Part shown: piece by piece, positions 1 through 7,976 of the stretch
Layout of the letters: each line of letters starts with the position of its first letter
Numbering within the stretch: position 1 is the first letter of the stretch
Source: Emiliania huxleyi CCMP1516
Lineage: Eukaryota; Haptophyta; Isochrysidales; Noelaerhabdaceae
DNA length: 28,064 nucleotides
Direction of reading: 5' to 3'
NCBI RefSeq assembly: GCF_000372725.1
Contig: NW_005198522.1
Span: forward strand, 1 to 28,064
Notes under the pieces: model-generated
Seen by the model: only the letters and a program-made list of their open reading frames with translations
Database searches by the model: none
Told to the model about the DNA's origin: nothing
Translations under genes and position numbers: made by a program

Positions 1-724
1 CGATGGCAGCCTCTGGCAGCCAGTGCAGCTGCGGCGGAAGGAGGGAGGAGGGAGGGAGGAGGTGAGGAGGAGGGGAGGAGGGGAGACACAGCAGCAGCGA
101 GGGGAGAGGAAGTGAGGCGAGGGGTGGAGAGGGCGTCGCCGCGTACACTCGCGTAAGAGGCGGAGGGGGAGAGGGAGCGTGGGGCGGTGAGCCCAGCTCA
201 CGTGGATCGACTCGGCCAGGAATCCGAGGATGAAGGTTGCGCCGAGCGCAGCGATCCCGATGACGGTCGCCCACTTTAGCATGATGATCTCCTCCTCCGC
301 CTCCTGCGGCGAAGGGGGGGGCGGGTGGCGGCGGTCGGCTCTCGCGTCCAAGCCACGCCCAAACCGGAGCTCGTCGCCCGACTGCTGCCGAGAGAGAGAG
401 TGCGGACACAGGTAACAGGGCTGTGGCACGCGCCTCCTTCAGCAGCTCCACCTCCTCCTCCGAGAGCGCCTGCGGTGGTGGGAAGAACATAGGGAGGTGG
501 AGCAGCGCAGCGATGCGATCGCGCCTCGTGGTCGCTAGACTGGCACGCACCGCCTCGTGTTCGGACAAATCGCGCCTCGGAGCGGTCTCTAAAGCGGAGC
601 GGAGGTTGCGCGCTTTGGTGGACAGCTTGCCGAGCCACTTTTGATCTCTGGCTGCCTGGGACGCGTCCGCGCCGCCGAGCGCGGCAACGATGGCGAGCGC
701 GCAGAGCGCGCCTCTGCAGCGCAT
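1..724 (-). CDS. Probable Na+/H+ exchanger (CPA1/NHE-like), 5' part, three exons, runs off window
   Basis: Minus-strand gene rebuilt by splicing. Exon 1 (724-410) starts at an ATG and encodes a signal peptide (MRCRGALCALAIVAALGGAD) and a charged helical region containing LSEEEVELLKEA. Exon 2 (303-202) encodes EAEEEIIMLKWATVIG and a membrane helix ending in LAESIH. Exon 3 (28-1, cut by the window edge) starts LHWLPEA. The introns 409-304 and 201-29 have GTGTCC and GTGAGC donors and CCGCAG acceptors, and all junctions keep phase 0. The order of signal peptide, luminal spacer, first membrane helix and then an H-[WY]-LPE-[AS] motif matches the start of NHE/NHX exchangers, which swap Na+ or K+ for H+ across endomembranes or the plasma membrane. 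The catalytic core is outside the window, so family assignment rests on this N-terminal block. Another multi-pass transporter remains possible. Confidence 0.6.
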   Translation of the reverse strand, partial: MRCRGALCALAIVAALGGADASQAARDQKWLGKLSTKARNLRSALETAPRRDLSEHEAVRASLATTRRDRIAALLHLPMFFPPPQALSEEEVELLKEARATALLPVSALSLSAAVGRRAPVWAWLGRESRPPPPAPPFAAGGGGGDHHAKVGDRHRDRCARRNLHPRIPGRVDPRELGSPPHAPSPPPPLTRVYAATPSPPLASLPLPSLLLCLPSSPPPHLLPPSSLLPPQLHWLPEAAI

Positions 725-1102
725 CTGTGTCCCCCCGTTTTTCGGAGGTGGGGGCTTTTCGGCCTGCGGCAAAAAGAAGAAATACACCCGCGCACAGCTA
801 GAGAAGACCTCTGCCCCCGCGGCAAAGTCAAACCACCCCACCACCTACCACCACCTACCACCGCAGAGCAAATATTGTTCCTCAGTTCGGGCCCGCTCAG
901 AGGCGCCCCGCGCCCGTGCGGCGCGCCGAGGCGGCGCCGAGGCCGGCGCCTTGCACCCGGCCCGCGGCCGGCACCGCCTCGCCCCACCACTGACCGCCCT
1001 GCGGCCCCTGCGCAGGCGTTCCTTCGACCTCGCTCAGGCGCCGTTCGCGACTCCATGAGCCGCTCAGGACAAACCTGGGCGGTTTGGATACGCGCGTAGT
1101 AC
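725..1102. other. Upstream region of the exchanger gene, no gene seen
   Basis: Long GC-rich reading frames occur here on both strands, but none shows a domain, a credible start or splice signals, and they shadow each other. The stretch probably holds the 5' leader and promoter of the minus-strand exchanger gene. I see no clear TATA box. Confidence 0.5.
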
Positions 1103-1238
1103 GTCTCCCACGCTGAGCTAGCAAGATATATCCTCGCTCCCTCAGCACCTTCCGCGGCGAAAAGAGAAAGTCTCCCACGCTGAGCTAGCAAGATATATCC
1201 TCGCTCCCTCAGCACCTTCCCCGCGGCGAAAAGAGAAA
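1103..1238. repeat. Tandem duplication of about 67 bp
   Basis: Two head-to-tail copies (1103-1169 and 1170-1238) both begin gtctcccacgctgagctagc and end cggcgaaaagagaaa. They differ by a 2-base CC insertion in copy 2. Each copy contains the AT-rich word aagatatatcc, unusual in this GC-rich setting. Confidence 0.9.
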
Positions 1239-1305
1239 TTAGCTGCGTTGGTCTGTGGTGGCGGCGTGCCGTCCTCCGATCCCATCCTTGGGTTGCGTGG
1301 TGTGC

Positions 1306-1445
1306 ACTTGGAGCACTTGGAGTGCAGTCATTAACCGCACATCCAGGGCCAGGGAGCTAAGAAGCGCACCCAGCGGGCCGGATGATTGGCATCGGGTTGC
1401 GGGCAAGAGAGCCCTAGCCCTGGGGGTGCGCGTTCGCAGGGAAGG
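1306..1445 (+). repeat. Dispersed repeat family, copy A
   Basis: Begins cacttggagcacttggagtg, runs through catccagggccagggag and gcgcacccagcgggccgg, and ends near gggggtgcgcgttcgcaggg. The same blocks recur in order at 7581-7734 (plus) and 26597-26790 (minus), with fragments at 4482-4519 and 17948-17994. This copy is more diverged (for example cattaaccgcac for cggtaacctcac). No coding capacity is seen. Confidence 0.85.
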
Positions 1446-1486
1446 GGCGTAAAATAAACACGGTTCTGTTTTCTAATTTCTTTTTT

Positions 1487-1980
1487 CTTGAGCACTTGAG
1501 CACTGGATAGGGTCGGTTCCGCATGGACCATGGTACGGGACCCCTTGTTACTTCGGGCTCTGCGGAGTTACTCTCAGCCTCTTTCTCCTCGTCTTCGACT
1601 TCGCCCCCCCACCGCGCTTCACCGCCCCCTGCGCATGTCTTGTCGCCCTAGGGGCTCGGGCCCAGGCCTGAACTCCTCACTGCACTGTCAAGGGACATTC
1701 CTCTTGTACAGTCAGGCACCCTGGCACTAACAAAGAGAGAATTTCACAACAAAAGGCGAAGCGGATACAAACACAGGACCTTCTCTCTCTCTCCATTTCA
1801 AGAGAGGGTGTAGAAGATGTAGAAGTGTAGAGCGCTGTAGAGCTTCGGCAGCGTGCACCTCGATCCTGTACCGTGTTTGTTATGACCCCCCCCGATGAGC
1901 ACACCAGTGAGGGAGGGCGAGACGATCGAGGGGTCCCGTACCATGCGGAATCGACCCTATCCAGTGCTCAGGTGCTCAAG
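1487..1980. mobile_element. MITE-like element with about 52-59 bp inverted ends
   Basis: The left end (1487-1545, cttgagcacttgagcactgg...) is the reverse complement of the right end (1929-1980, ...ccagtgctcaggtgctcaag), apart from two substitutions and a 7-base insertion at the accatgg site in the left arm. The interior of about 380 bp has no recognisable protein. No clear target-site duplication is visible. The right end abuts the next fold-back element exactly, so the two may be nested or form one compound element. Confidence 0.65.
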
Positions 1981-2783
1981 CTGTAGAGATGTAGAGCGCT
2001 CTGGAGCGCTGTAGAGCTGTAGAGCTCTACATCCGCCGCGTGACGATGCGGGTGCGTTGTAGAGCGATGTAGAGGCGCTCTACAACGTGAAATCTCTATA
2101 CAACAAACTCTACATCATAAGCGGCGAACGAGGCACGGTCGCTCTCCGACATGAGGCGCGTTGCACTTGCCAGTGCTGCCCTGGCCTTCTGTCTGCCCGC
2201 CCAATGGGTGGAAGGTGCCTCTGCTGCTGTGGCATGCCTCACGGCTGCGACTGGCCGGCGCCTCGGCGCGTCAGCTCGGCTAGCTAGGTGTAGCGATAGT
2301 GGCTAGCGCAACTCGCCTGGACTCAACGCTCAGCCAGGAGCTCCCGCACGCGCTGGCGCGAGTCATGGCGCATGCAACGCGTCTGAATGATCGCCTCGCC
2401 TCGCGCAAATGCGACCGTCCTCGCAGCCGACAGTCCACCGCCTGCTAAAGAAGCACTGCGATGAATGCAGCACCGGCGACGCATGGCAGGCTGGTCATGA
2501 CGCAGTCATAGGGTGTTGTGTGCCGTCAGAGTGACTCTCTGTGTGTCAGTGATAGTCAGGGCTGTCAATCAGAGCTCCAGTAAGCTCAGAGACACCCCAT
2601 TAGCGCGGCTCGACCTATCTTTGAGTCACTGCCTTCCCGGCGGTTTGGCTGTATAGAGCCTCTACAACAAACTCTACAGCAAAATCGCGCTCTACATCGC
2701 TCTACAACGCACCCGCATCGTCACGCGGCGGATGTAGAGCTCTACAGCTCTACAGCGCTCCAGAGCGCTCTACATCTCTACAG
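1981..2783. mobile_element. Fold-back element with perfect 94-bp terminal inverted repeats
   Basis: Positions 1981-2074 and 2690-2783 are exact reverse complements over 94 bases, starting ctgtagagatgtagagcgct. The arms are built from repeated TGTAGAG/CTCTACA heptamers. The 615-bp interior has only a short, featureless reading frame (2087-2287). Partial heptamer repeats extend past the right arm to about 2822. Perfect identity of the arms points to recent formation or arm-to-arm gene conversion. No transposase is encoded, so it would be non-autonomous. Confidence 0.8.
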
Positions 2784-3033
2784 CTCTACATACAGCGCTC
2801 TACACTCTACATCCTCTACACACACCCTCCCTTTCAGCAGGCCAGAGAGTCGTGCGAGGGAAGAGAGAGAACTCTGCGAGGGAGCCTTTTCGTAAAATTA
2901 TTCCTCCATTCTCTCTCTCTCACGCCCCTGCGTTCCCAGCTCCCTCCCAGCCTGAAAAAGGTGTTTCCCCTTCCTCGCTGCGCATGTGTGGACAGGCCCT
3001 CCTCGCTGCGCGCCTCGCACTCCCCCCTTGCGC

Positions 3034-4453
3034 TCATCGCCCCGGCGCCCACACCTCGATCTTCTTGGGCAGCAGCTCGTTCGATAGGTCCTCTCCGTGG
3101 CCTAGGCAGCCGCTCCCGCCCTTGCCCCACGTGAAGACAGCGCCATCGGCGGTGCGGGCGAGGCTGTGCCGCTCTCCAGCCGACACAGCGACGACGCGCT
3201 GGCCAGCAAAGGCCTCGACCTTCTTCGGCAGCAGCTGCTCCTGCTGGTCGCCGTGGCCCAGCTGGCCAAAGGCTCCCCAGCCCCAGCTCCAGACGGCGCC
3301 GTCGGCGGTGAGGGCGAAGCTGTGGTAGGCTCCAGCCGACACAGTGACGACGCGCTGGTCCGCAAAGGCGTCGGTCTTCTTCGGCAGCAGCTGGTTCTGC
3401 ACGTCGCCGTGGCCCAGCTGCCCAAAGCCTCCCCAGCCCCAGCTCCAGACGGCTCCGTCAGCAGTGAGGGCGAGGCTGTGGCCCCCTCCAGCCGACACAG
3501 CCACGACGCGCTGGCCAGCCAAGCCCTCGACTTTCTTGGGCAGCAGCTGGTCCTGCTGGTCGCCGTGGCCCAGCTGCCCAAAGCCTCCCCAGCCCCAGCT
3601 CCACATGGCCCCGTCGGCGGTGAGGGCGAGGTTGTGCTGGCCTCCAGCCGACACAACGAGGACACGCTGGCCATCAAACGCCTCGACCTTCTTCGGCTGC
3701 AGCTGCTCCTGCTGGTCGCCGTGGCCCAACCGGCCATTCCAGCCGTAGCCCCAGCTCCAGACGCTGCCGTCGGCGGTGAGGGCGAGGCTGTGGCCCCCTC
3801 CAGCCGAGACAGCCACGACGCGCTGGCCAGCAAAGGCCTCGACCTTCTTGGGCTGCCACTGGTTCTGCTCGTCGCCGTGGCCCAGCTGACCATAGGCTCC
3901 AGCGCCCCAGCTCCAGACACTGCCGCCGGCGGTGAGGGCGATGTTGTGGCGGCCTCCAGCCGACACGCTCACGGCGCGCTCGCCGCCCAGCGGGGAAGGG
4001 AGGCGGGTCGGCGTCGCCAGTCGCGTCACGCCCTCGCCGTGACCGAGAAGGCCTGGCTCGTAATCCGCTGAGCCGCACGACGAGAGCCGCCCCTCACCGT
4101 CGATGAAGAGGCTGTGCGTTTTGCCTGCCGCAGCCCTCGCCGGCGGGTTGGACTCGCGCAGCATGGCCGAATAGCACAGCCACCGCACGGCGCAGCTCTC
4201 GCCCTCTGGCTGCGCCGGCAGCTCGAAGCCGCGCTCTCGCGCCCACAAGCGGATGCCCTCCAGCGCAAGCGAGGCGTGGAAGAGCAGCGAGACGGCCGCG
4301 AGCGATGTCGGCGGGGTCGCAGCGAGAGAGGGCGCGCACGAGGAGGTCCGTGGGGAGGTCGAGGAGGCGGGCGGGTGGCGGCGTGTCTGGCGAGGGAGCG
4401 GCGGTGGTGGCGGCGGCGAGGCGGCGCGAGCGGCGGCGCCGCGGGGCAGACAT
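3034..4453 (-). CDS. F-box protein with seven RCC1 repeats, one internal frameshift
   Basis: Starts at the ATG at 4453 (MSAPRRRRSRR). An F-box begins near 4378 (ARLLDLPTDLLVRALSRCDP) and continues in another frame as AAVSLLFHASLALEG. The switch lies at about 4303 and looks like one extra base. Seven RCC1-type repeats follow, typified by HSLALTADGAVWSWG and FGQLGHGD, enough for a closed seven-blade propeller. The first blade is the most diverged (LSSCGSADYEP). The stop is at 3034. F-box proteins usually recruit targets to SCF ubiquitin ligases and the propeller would bind the substrate; this is a family inference. The blades are very alike at DNA level (about 156 bp per unit), suggesting recent internal duplication. 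An upstream GTG-initiated extension to 5025 in the propeller frame is open but featureless and is not accepted. The frameshift may be a sequencing error or a real lesion. Confidence 0.8.
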
Positions 4454-4481
4454 CGCGAGAAAAAGAAATCATTATGCCTTT

Positions 4482-4519
4482 GGGGCTCCCCGGCCCTGGA
4501 TGTGAGGTTGATGACTGCC
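4482..4519 (-). repeat. Dispersed repeat fragment, copy E
   Basis: ggggctccccggccctggat followed by gtgaggttgatgactgccc matches the reverse complement of the core of copies B and C. It lies about 30 bp upstream of the minus-strand RCC1 gene start, in the same sense as that gene. Confidence 0.75.
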
Positions 4520-5593
4520 CCCCCCCCATAGAGCTCTACCGCCGCTGGTGTCCAGTCCGAGCCTGGCTGGGTCCGAAAACAAAGGGCCGCCTCGAGCCCG
4601 ATTCCAGCGGCGCCGAGGCGCCGCTCTACCTCTCGCTCTCTCGACGGCGCGCCTGGGCTCGCAGAGGCGGCCTGGGCGGTGCAGGGTGGCTGGGCTGCCC
4701 CCCTCCCGCGGTGCGCCAAGCCTCGGGGGTCGGGGAGACCATCTCGGGTCGCCGAGGGGGCGGGCTGGGGGCGGGTCGGACGCCCGATCCGGCTGCTGGC
4801 CGGAGGACGTCGCCGGCTCCGCGATTTTGGACGCCCCAGGCGCCTCCAGCCGGGCCGAGCGGCGCCAGCTGGTAGCTGGGGCCGCAGGGCGGTCGGGCCG
4901 ACACCGTATGCTAGTCGGAGTGGGTTGTCTAGGGGTGTAGAGGTCGGTAGAGTGTCCGTTTGTGCCTTCCGGACGGGCTCCGGTCGGGAGCCCGCTGGGC
5001 CGGCTGTGGCTGTGTGTCCGTCCACTGTGGACCTAGTGATGGCCTAGGAGCCCTGCACGGACGGTGTTTATGCTATATAACACCTAGGGACCGCGTGGGG
5101 TGTGGGCGGCGAGCCGCGCATCGCCATCGGCCGACAATGATCAATGTGCCGATGTACGCGCGTTTTTCGGTCACACCGCGGTCAGGGCCCGTGTTTTATG
5201 GCATATATTTATGGCTTTTGCATGAGCCATGACCTGTCCCCTGCCGCTCCCAAAAAATTACCTTTTTGCTTGCGAACAGTTTTTCTTCTTTTTCAATGTG
5301 TGCAAGAATCAAGAACCTTCCAACAACTTCCCGCATCAGCCATCACGCCCTGCTGGGAACGTCCGGGTGTTGGAAGTAAAAGATATTTTACTTTCAATGT
5401 GCAAGAGTAAACGTAAAGACTCACACCGACGTAAGCCAAGTAAATGTACCGAGGTGCCCGGGCTGCTGGCGCCCCTAGTGTGCTAACGGCCCGGCGCGCA
5501 GCCCATGCACAGACGAGGGGCCGACCCAATGCCGAGAGCGCGGCGCCCCGCAGGCGACGGCCCTCGGCGTGGCTGGGGGGGGCGTGTCGCAGC

Positions 5594-5628
<35 letters not shown>

Positions 5629-5674
5629 CCGTCGCCCTGTGCTGATGATAACTGAGCTCGCGAGCCGCGGTGCC
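4520..5674. other. Gene-free interval between RCC1 and V-ATPase genes
   Basis: No supported gene. The GC-rich half next to the RCC1 gene is probably its leader and promoter. At 5070-5085 there is a TATA-like word (gctatataacac). The 5130-5460 part is noticeably more AT-rich. A GCC trinucleotide run occupies about 5598-5628, just downstream of the V-ATPase stop codon. Reading frames here are shadows or run through the trinucleotide repeat. Confidence 0.5.
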
Positions 5675-6845
5675 TCACAGGTCGGTGCAGGTGACCTGGC
5701 CATCCTCGCCGAGCAGGCAGCCGCACATCGCGCTGCCGTCCTTGACGGCGATGATGAGCGCGACGATCAGCCCGTAGAGGCCGAGGGCGGACCCAAAGGA
5801 CCAAATGAGCACCTGAGAGCACAGGCGCAATGGGCAAATGGGCGGCGGGGGCGAATGGGCGGCGCGGCGGGGGCGAGGGCGGGGTGGTGAGGGCGGCGGC
5901 GGCGAGGGCTTCAGCGAGGGCGGCGGTGGTGAAGGCGGCGGCGAGGGCGAGGGCGGTGAAGGCGGCGGTCAAGGCGGCGGCGAGGGCGGCGGCGAGGGCG
6001 GCGGCGGCGACGGAGCAGCGGACGGTGAGGGAGTAGTGTCAATGGGTGCAGCGTCATGGGAGGTCGTTGCGAGGAGGCGCACCATGCCAATGTAGAGCTT
6101 GGGCTGCCGCGCGGAATCCTGCACGCCAATCTCGCCCGCCATGCCCATGGCCAGGCCGGTCGCCAGGTTGCTCAGCCCGACCGTCAGCCCCGAGCCGAGG
6201 TGGGCGTAGCCGGAGAAGAGCGAGTAGGTGGACGTGCCGTCCTTTGGCGTGGTGATGTTGGTGGCGATGATCACCGCGATGATGAGGCCAAAGATGCCTG
6301 GCGCGAGGCGGCGGCGGTGGGTGAGCGCGAGGCGGATCACGCCGTCAACACCACGCGGCGCGCACGCGGCGCAGGCAGAGAATGGTGCGGCGGCGGGCAG
6401 AGAGCGCAGCAGCGGGCGGCAGCGGGACTGAGCGCACCGCAGACACCAGAGAGGATGACGGGCATGATGGACTTCATCACCATCTCGGTTTGCACCTGCG
6501 CGGCCCGCAGCACGGCGGCGGTGGGGCGGCGACGGAGGGGGGGGCCGCCAGCTGTGCGCTCCGCTTCTGCGTCAGCGCCGCGTGCGCTAGGAAGGCAAGA
6601 GGGCGGGCGGGCGCGCCTTGTGGCGCGGCAGTTTGGAGATGGTGGCGAGGCCGACGGCCGACTTCCACGTCCCGTACCTGCGGCGGCGCCCGATCGGTCA
6701 CACATCGCCATTCGCCGTACAGGCTGTCTGCGACCGGGCCGGGGGCGGCGGCGCACGCAGCCCCCATGTTCCCGAAGATCAGCGCGAGGGCGGCGCCGAC
6801 GAAGCCGAAGAAGGGCGCATGCGAGGGGCAGTAGGGCGAATCCAT
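5675..6845 (-). CDS. ATP6V0C: V-type H+-ATPase proteolipid subunit c, five exons, key Glu replaced by Ser
   Basis: Rebuilt minus-strand exons: 6845-6757, 6677-6617, 6495-6447, 6297-6083 and 5812-5675, giving about 183 aa. Exon 1 encodes MDSPYCPSHAPFFGFVGAA, exon 2 YGTWKSAVGLATIS, exon 3 EMVMKSIMPVILSG, exon 4 IFGLIIAVII, YSLFSGYAHLGSGLTVGLS and QPKLYIGM, and exon 5 ALGLYGLIVALIIA. These are the four membrane helices of the c-ring subunit of the V-ATPase, which carries protons across vacuolar and endosomal membranes. Introns 1, 3 and 4 have GT donors. Intron 2 seems to use a GC donor (AAG|GCGCGCC), leaving an extra KLPRH stretch, and this exon edge is the least certain. In helix 4 the family motif FAEALGLYG reads FGSALGLYG, so the proton-carrying glutamate (Glu137 in yeast Vma3) is serine. 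The gene is either a specialised paralogue or a failing copy. Confidence 0.9.
5840..6030. repeat. GGCGAGGGCGGC-type low-complexity tract in V-ATPase intron 4
   Basis: Imperfect repeats of gcgagggcggcg fill most of the intron between the last two V-ATPase exons. Apparent reading frames across it on both strands are Gly/Glu, Ala/Arg or Pro/Ser runs and are not genes. Confidence 0.8.
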
Positions 6846-6962
6846 CGGCGGCCGGCGGCGGCTGAGGCGATCGGCACAACCCTCTGATGGCTGTGGCTCA
6901 GCAGCGGAACAACAGGGTGCGAAAGAAGTACAACGCAACCAAGTGCTCCAAGTGCAACTCGC

Positions 6963-6997
6963 TCGCACGACACTGGCACTAACACAGTGTCGTGCGA
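6963..6997. repeat. Perfect 13-bp inverted repeat with 9-base loop
   Basis: tcgcacgacactg and cagtgtcgtgcga flank gcactaaca. It lies about 120 bp upstream of the V-ATPase start. A short match to the dispersed repeat (agtgctccaagtgc) lies just beside it at about 6937-6950. It could be a regulatory palindrome or a remnant of a mobile element. Confidence 0.7.
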
Positions 6998-7535
6998 AAG
7001 AAGCATTCAATTTCCCCCCACGGATTGGGATGTGTGTATGAGCGGCTCGCGCGCCGGCATGGCTGCCGCCGTCACCGCCCGCCGTGCGCCGACCTTGGTT
7101 GTCGCGGAGGAGGAGAGCATCTGCGGCGCACAAACAACCCTGTCGATCGCCTAACGTCGCGAGAGCCTAACAGAGAGCGTGCGGATCGATGGGCAGCCGA
7201 TCGGCGAGGCGCCGCTCGCGGACGCGCTGGAGGCCGCGCTCGAGCTGCTGGGGTTCCGCCGGGGTTCGAACTAGATGGAGCTCAAAGCCGCGGGGTGGTA
7301 CGTCGGGGGGGGGGGGGGAGGGGAGTTATTCGGTGAGGTGGTGGCAGCCAAACTGCTGGATCGTGTCTGCACGGCGGAGGTTGGAGGCATATTCCATGGC
7401 AGGAGCGGGTGGCTGGGATCCCACCTACCTCGTCCGGTCACATGCCGGAGCTCGCCCAAGCCGCTCTGTTCTTCACCTGCGTACAAAGATACATACATGG
7501 GGTAAAGGAACGGGTGAACAGCTTGCCTTCCCTGG
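6998..7535. other. Interval upstream of the OPR-RAP gene, possible short exons
   Basis: No recognised gene. A 38-codon frame starts at the ATG at 7038 (MSGSRAGMAAAVTARR) and stops at about 7154. A second plus-strand frame between about 7170 and 7274 reads SVRIDGQPIGEAPLADALEA and then LELLGFRRGSN before a stop, preceded by an acceptor-like ctaacag. The codon pattern of the second frame looks coding, but nothing ties it to a family. It could be the last exon of an unrelated gene or decayed sequence. A run of 13 G lies at about 7306-7318. Confidence 0.2.
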
Positions 7536-7573
7536 GACCCCGTGTTGCATGTCTGACTGTCACTGTGCAATTT
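7523..7573 (+). repeat. Left copy of a direct repeat flanking the OPR-RAP gene
   Basis: cttccctgggaccccgtgtt followed by gcatgtctgactgtcactgt and, after a short gap, atttcg. The same order occurs at about 12303-12363, just after the OPR-RAP stop codon, with a few substitutions and a short insertion. Confidence 0.7.
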
Positions 7574-7580
7574 CGGGGCC

Positions 7581-7962
7581 CTTGGAGCACTTGGAGTGCA
7601 GTCGGTAACCTCACATCCAGGGCCGGGGAGCTCAGAAGCGCACCCAGCGGGCCGGATGATCGGCATCGGGCTACGGGCTAGAGAGCCCTGACCCCTAGGG
7701 GGGTGCGCGGTCGCAGGGCCATAACACGGGTCTCGTATCGGGTTACGGGCTAGAGAGCCCTAGCCCCGGGGGTGCGCGTTCGCAGGGCCATAACACGGGT
7801 CTCCGAGGGATAGCACCGCGCTCCGGGGTTCCCCTAGCAGCAGAACGCACCCTCTACTCGGAGCTAGCAATACGAGAATACTCTCCGAGGGTTAGCCCCG
7901 CGTACCAGGTTTCCCCTTAACTGCAGCACGCCCCCTCTACTCGGATCTAGTGATACGGGGTT
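7581..7962 (+). repeat. Dispersed repeat family, copy B, with internal tandem duplications
   Basis: The fullest copy. It starts cttggagcacttggagtgca and carries cggtaacctcacatccaggg, gcgcacccagcgggccggat and gggctagagagccct. The 3' block atcgggttacgggctagaga...ataacacgggtctc is repeated at 7738-7802. A further unit of about 80 bp (ctccgagggatagcaccgcg... and ctccgagggttagccccgcg...) is duplicated between 7801 and 7960. It lies directly upstream of the OPR-RAP reading frame, in the same sense. No protein, poly-A tail or clear tRNA-type promoter boxes are seen. Confidence 0.85.
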
Positions 7963-7976
7963 GTGCGTTTATGTGA

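Noticed and set aside
3034..5025. RCC1 gene starting at 5025
   Set aside because: That start is GTG, the first 200 codons are featureless and include a dispersed repeat fragment; the F-box upstream of the propeller is in another frame starting at 4453.
5293..5703. Minus-strand frame with a poly-Gly run downstream of the V-ATPase gene
   Set aside because: It reads the GCC trinucleotide run and overlaps the last V-ATPase exon in another frame.
7240..7280. tRNA gene suggested by ggttcgaac
   Set aside because: No matching T-stem, acceptor stem or anticodon arm can be paired around it.
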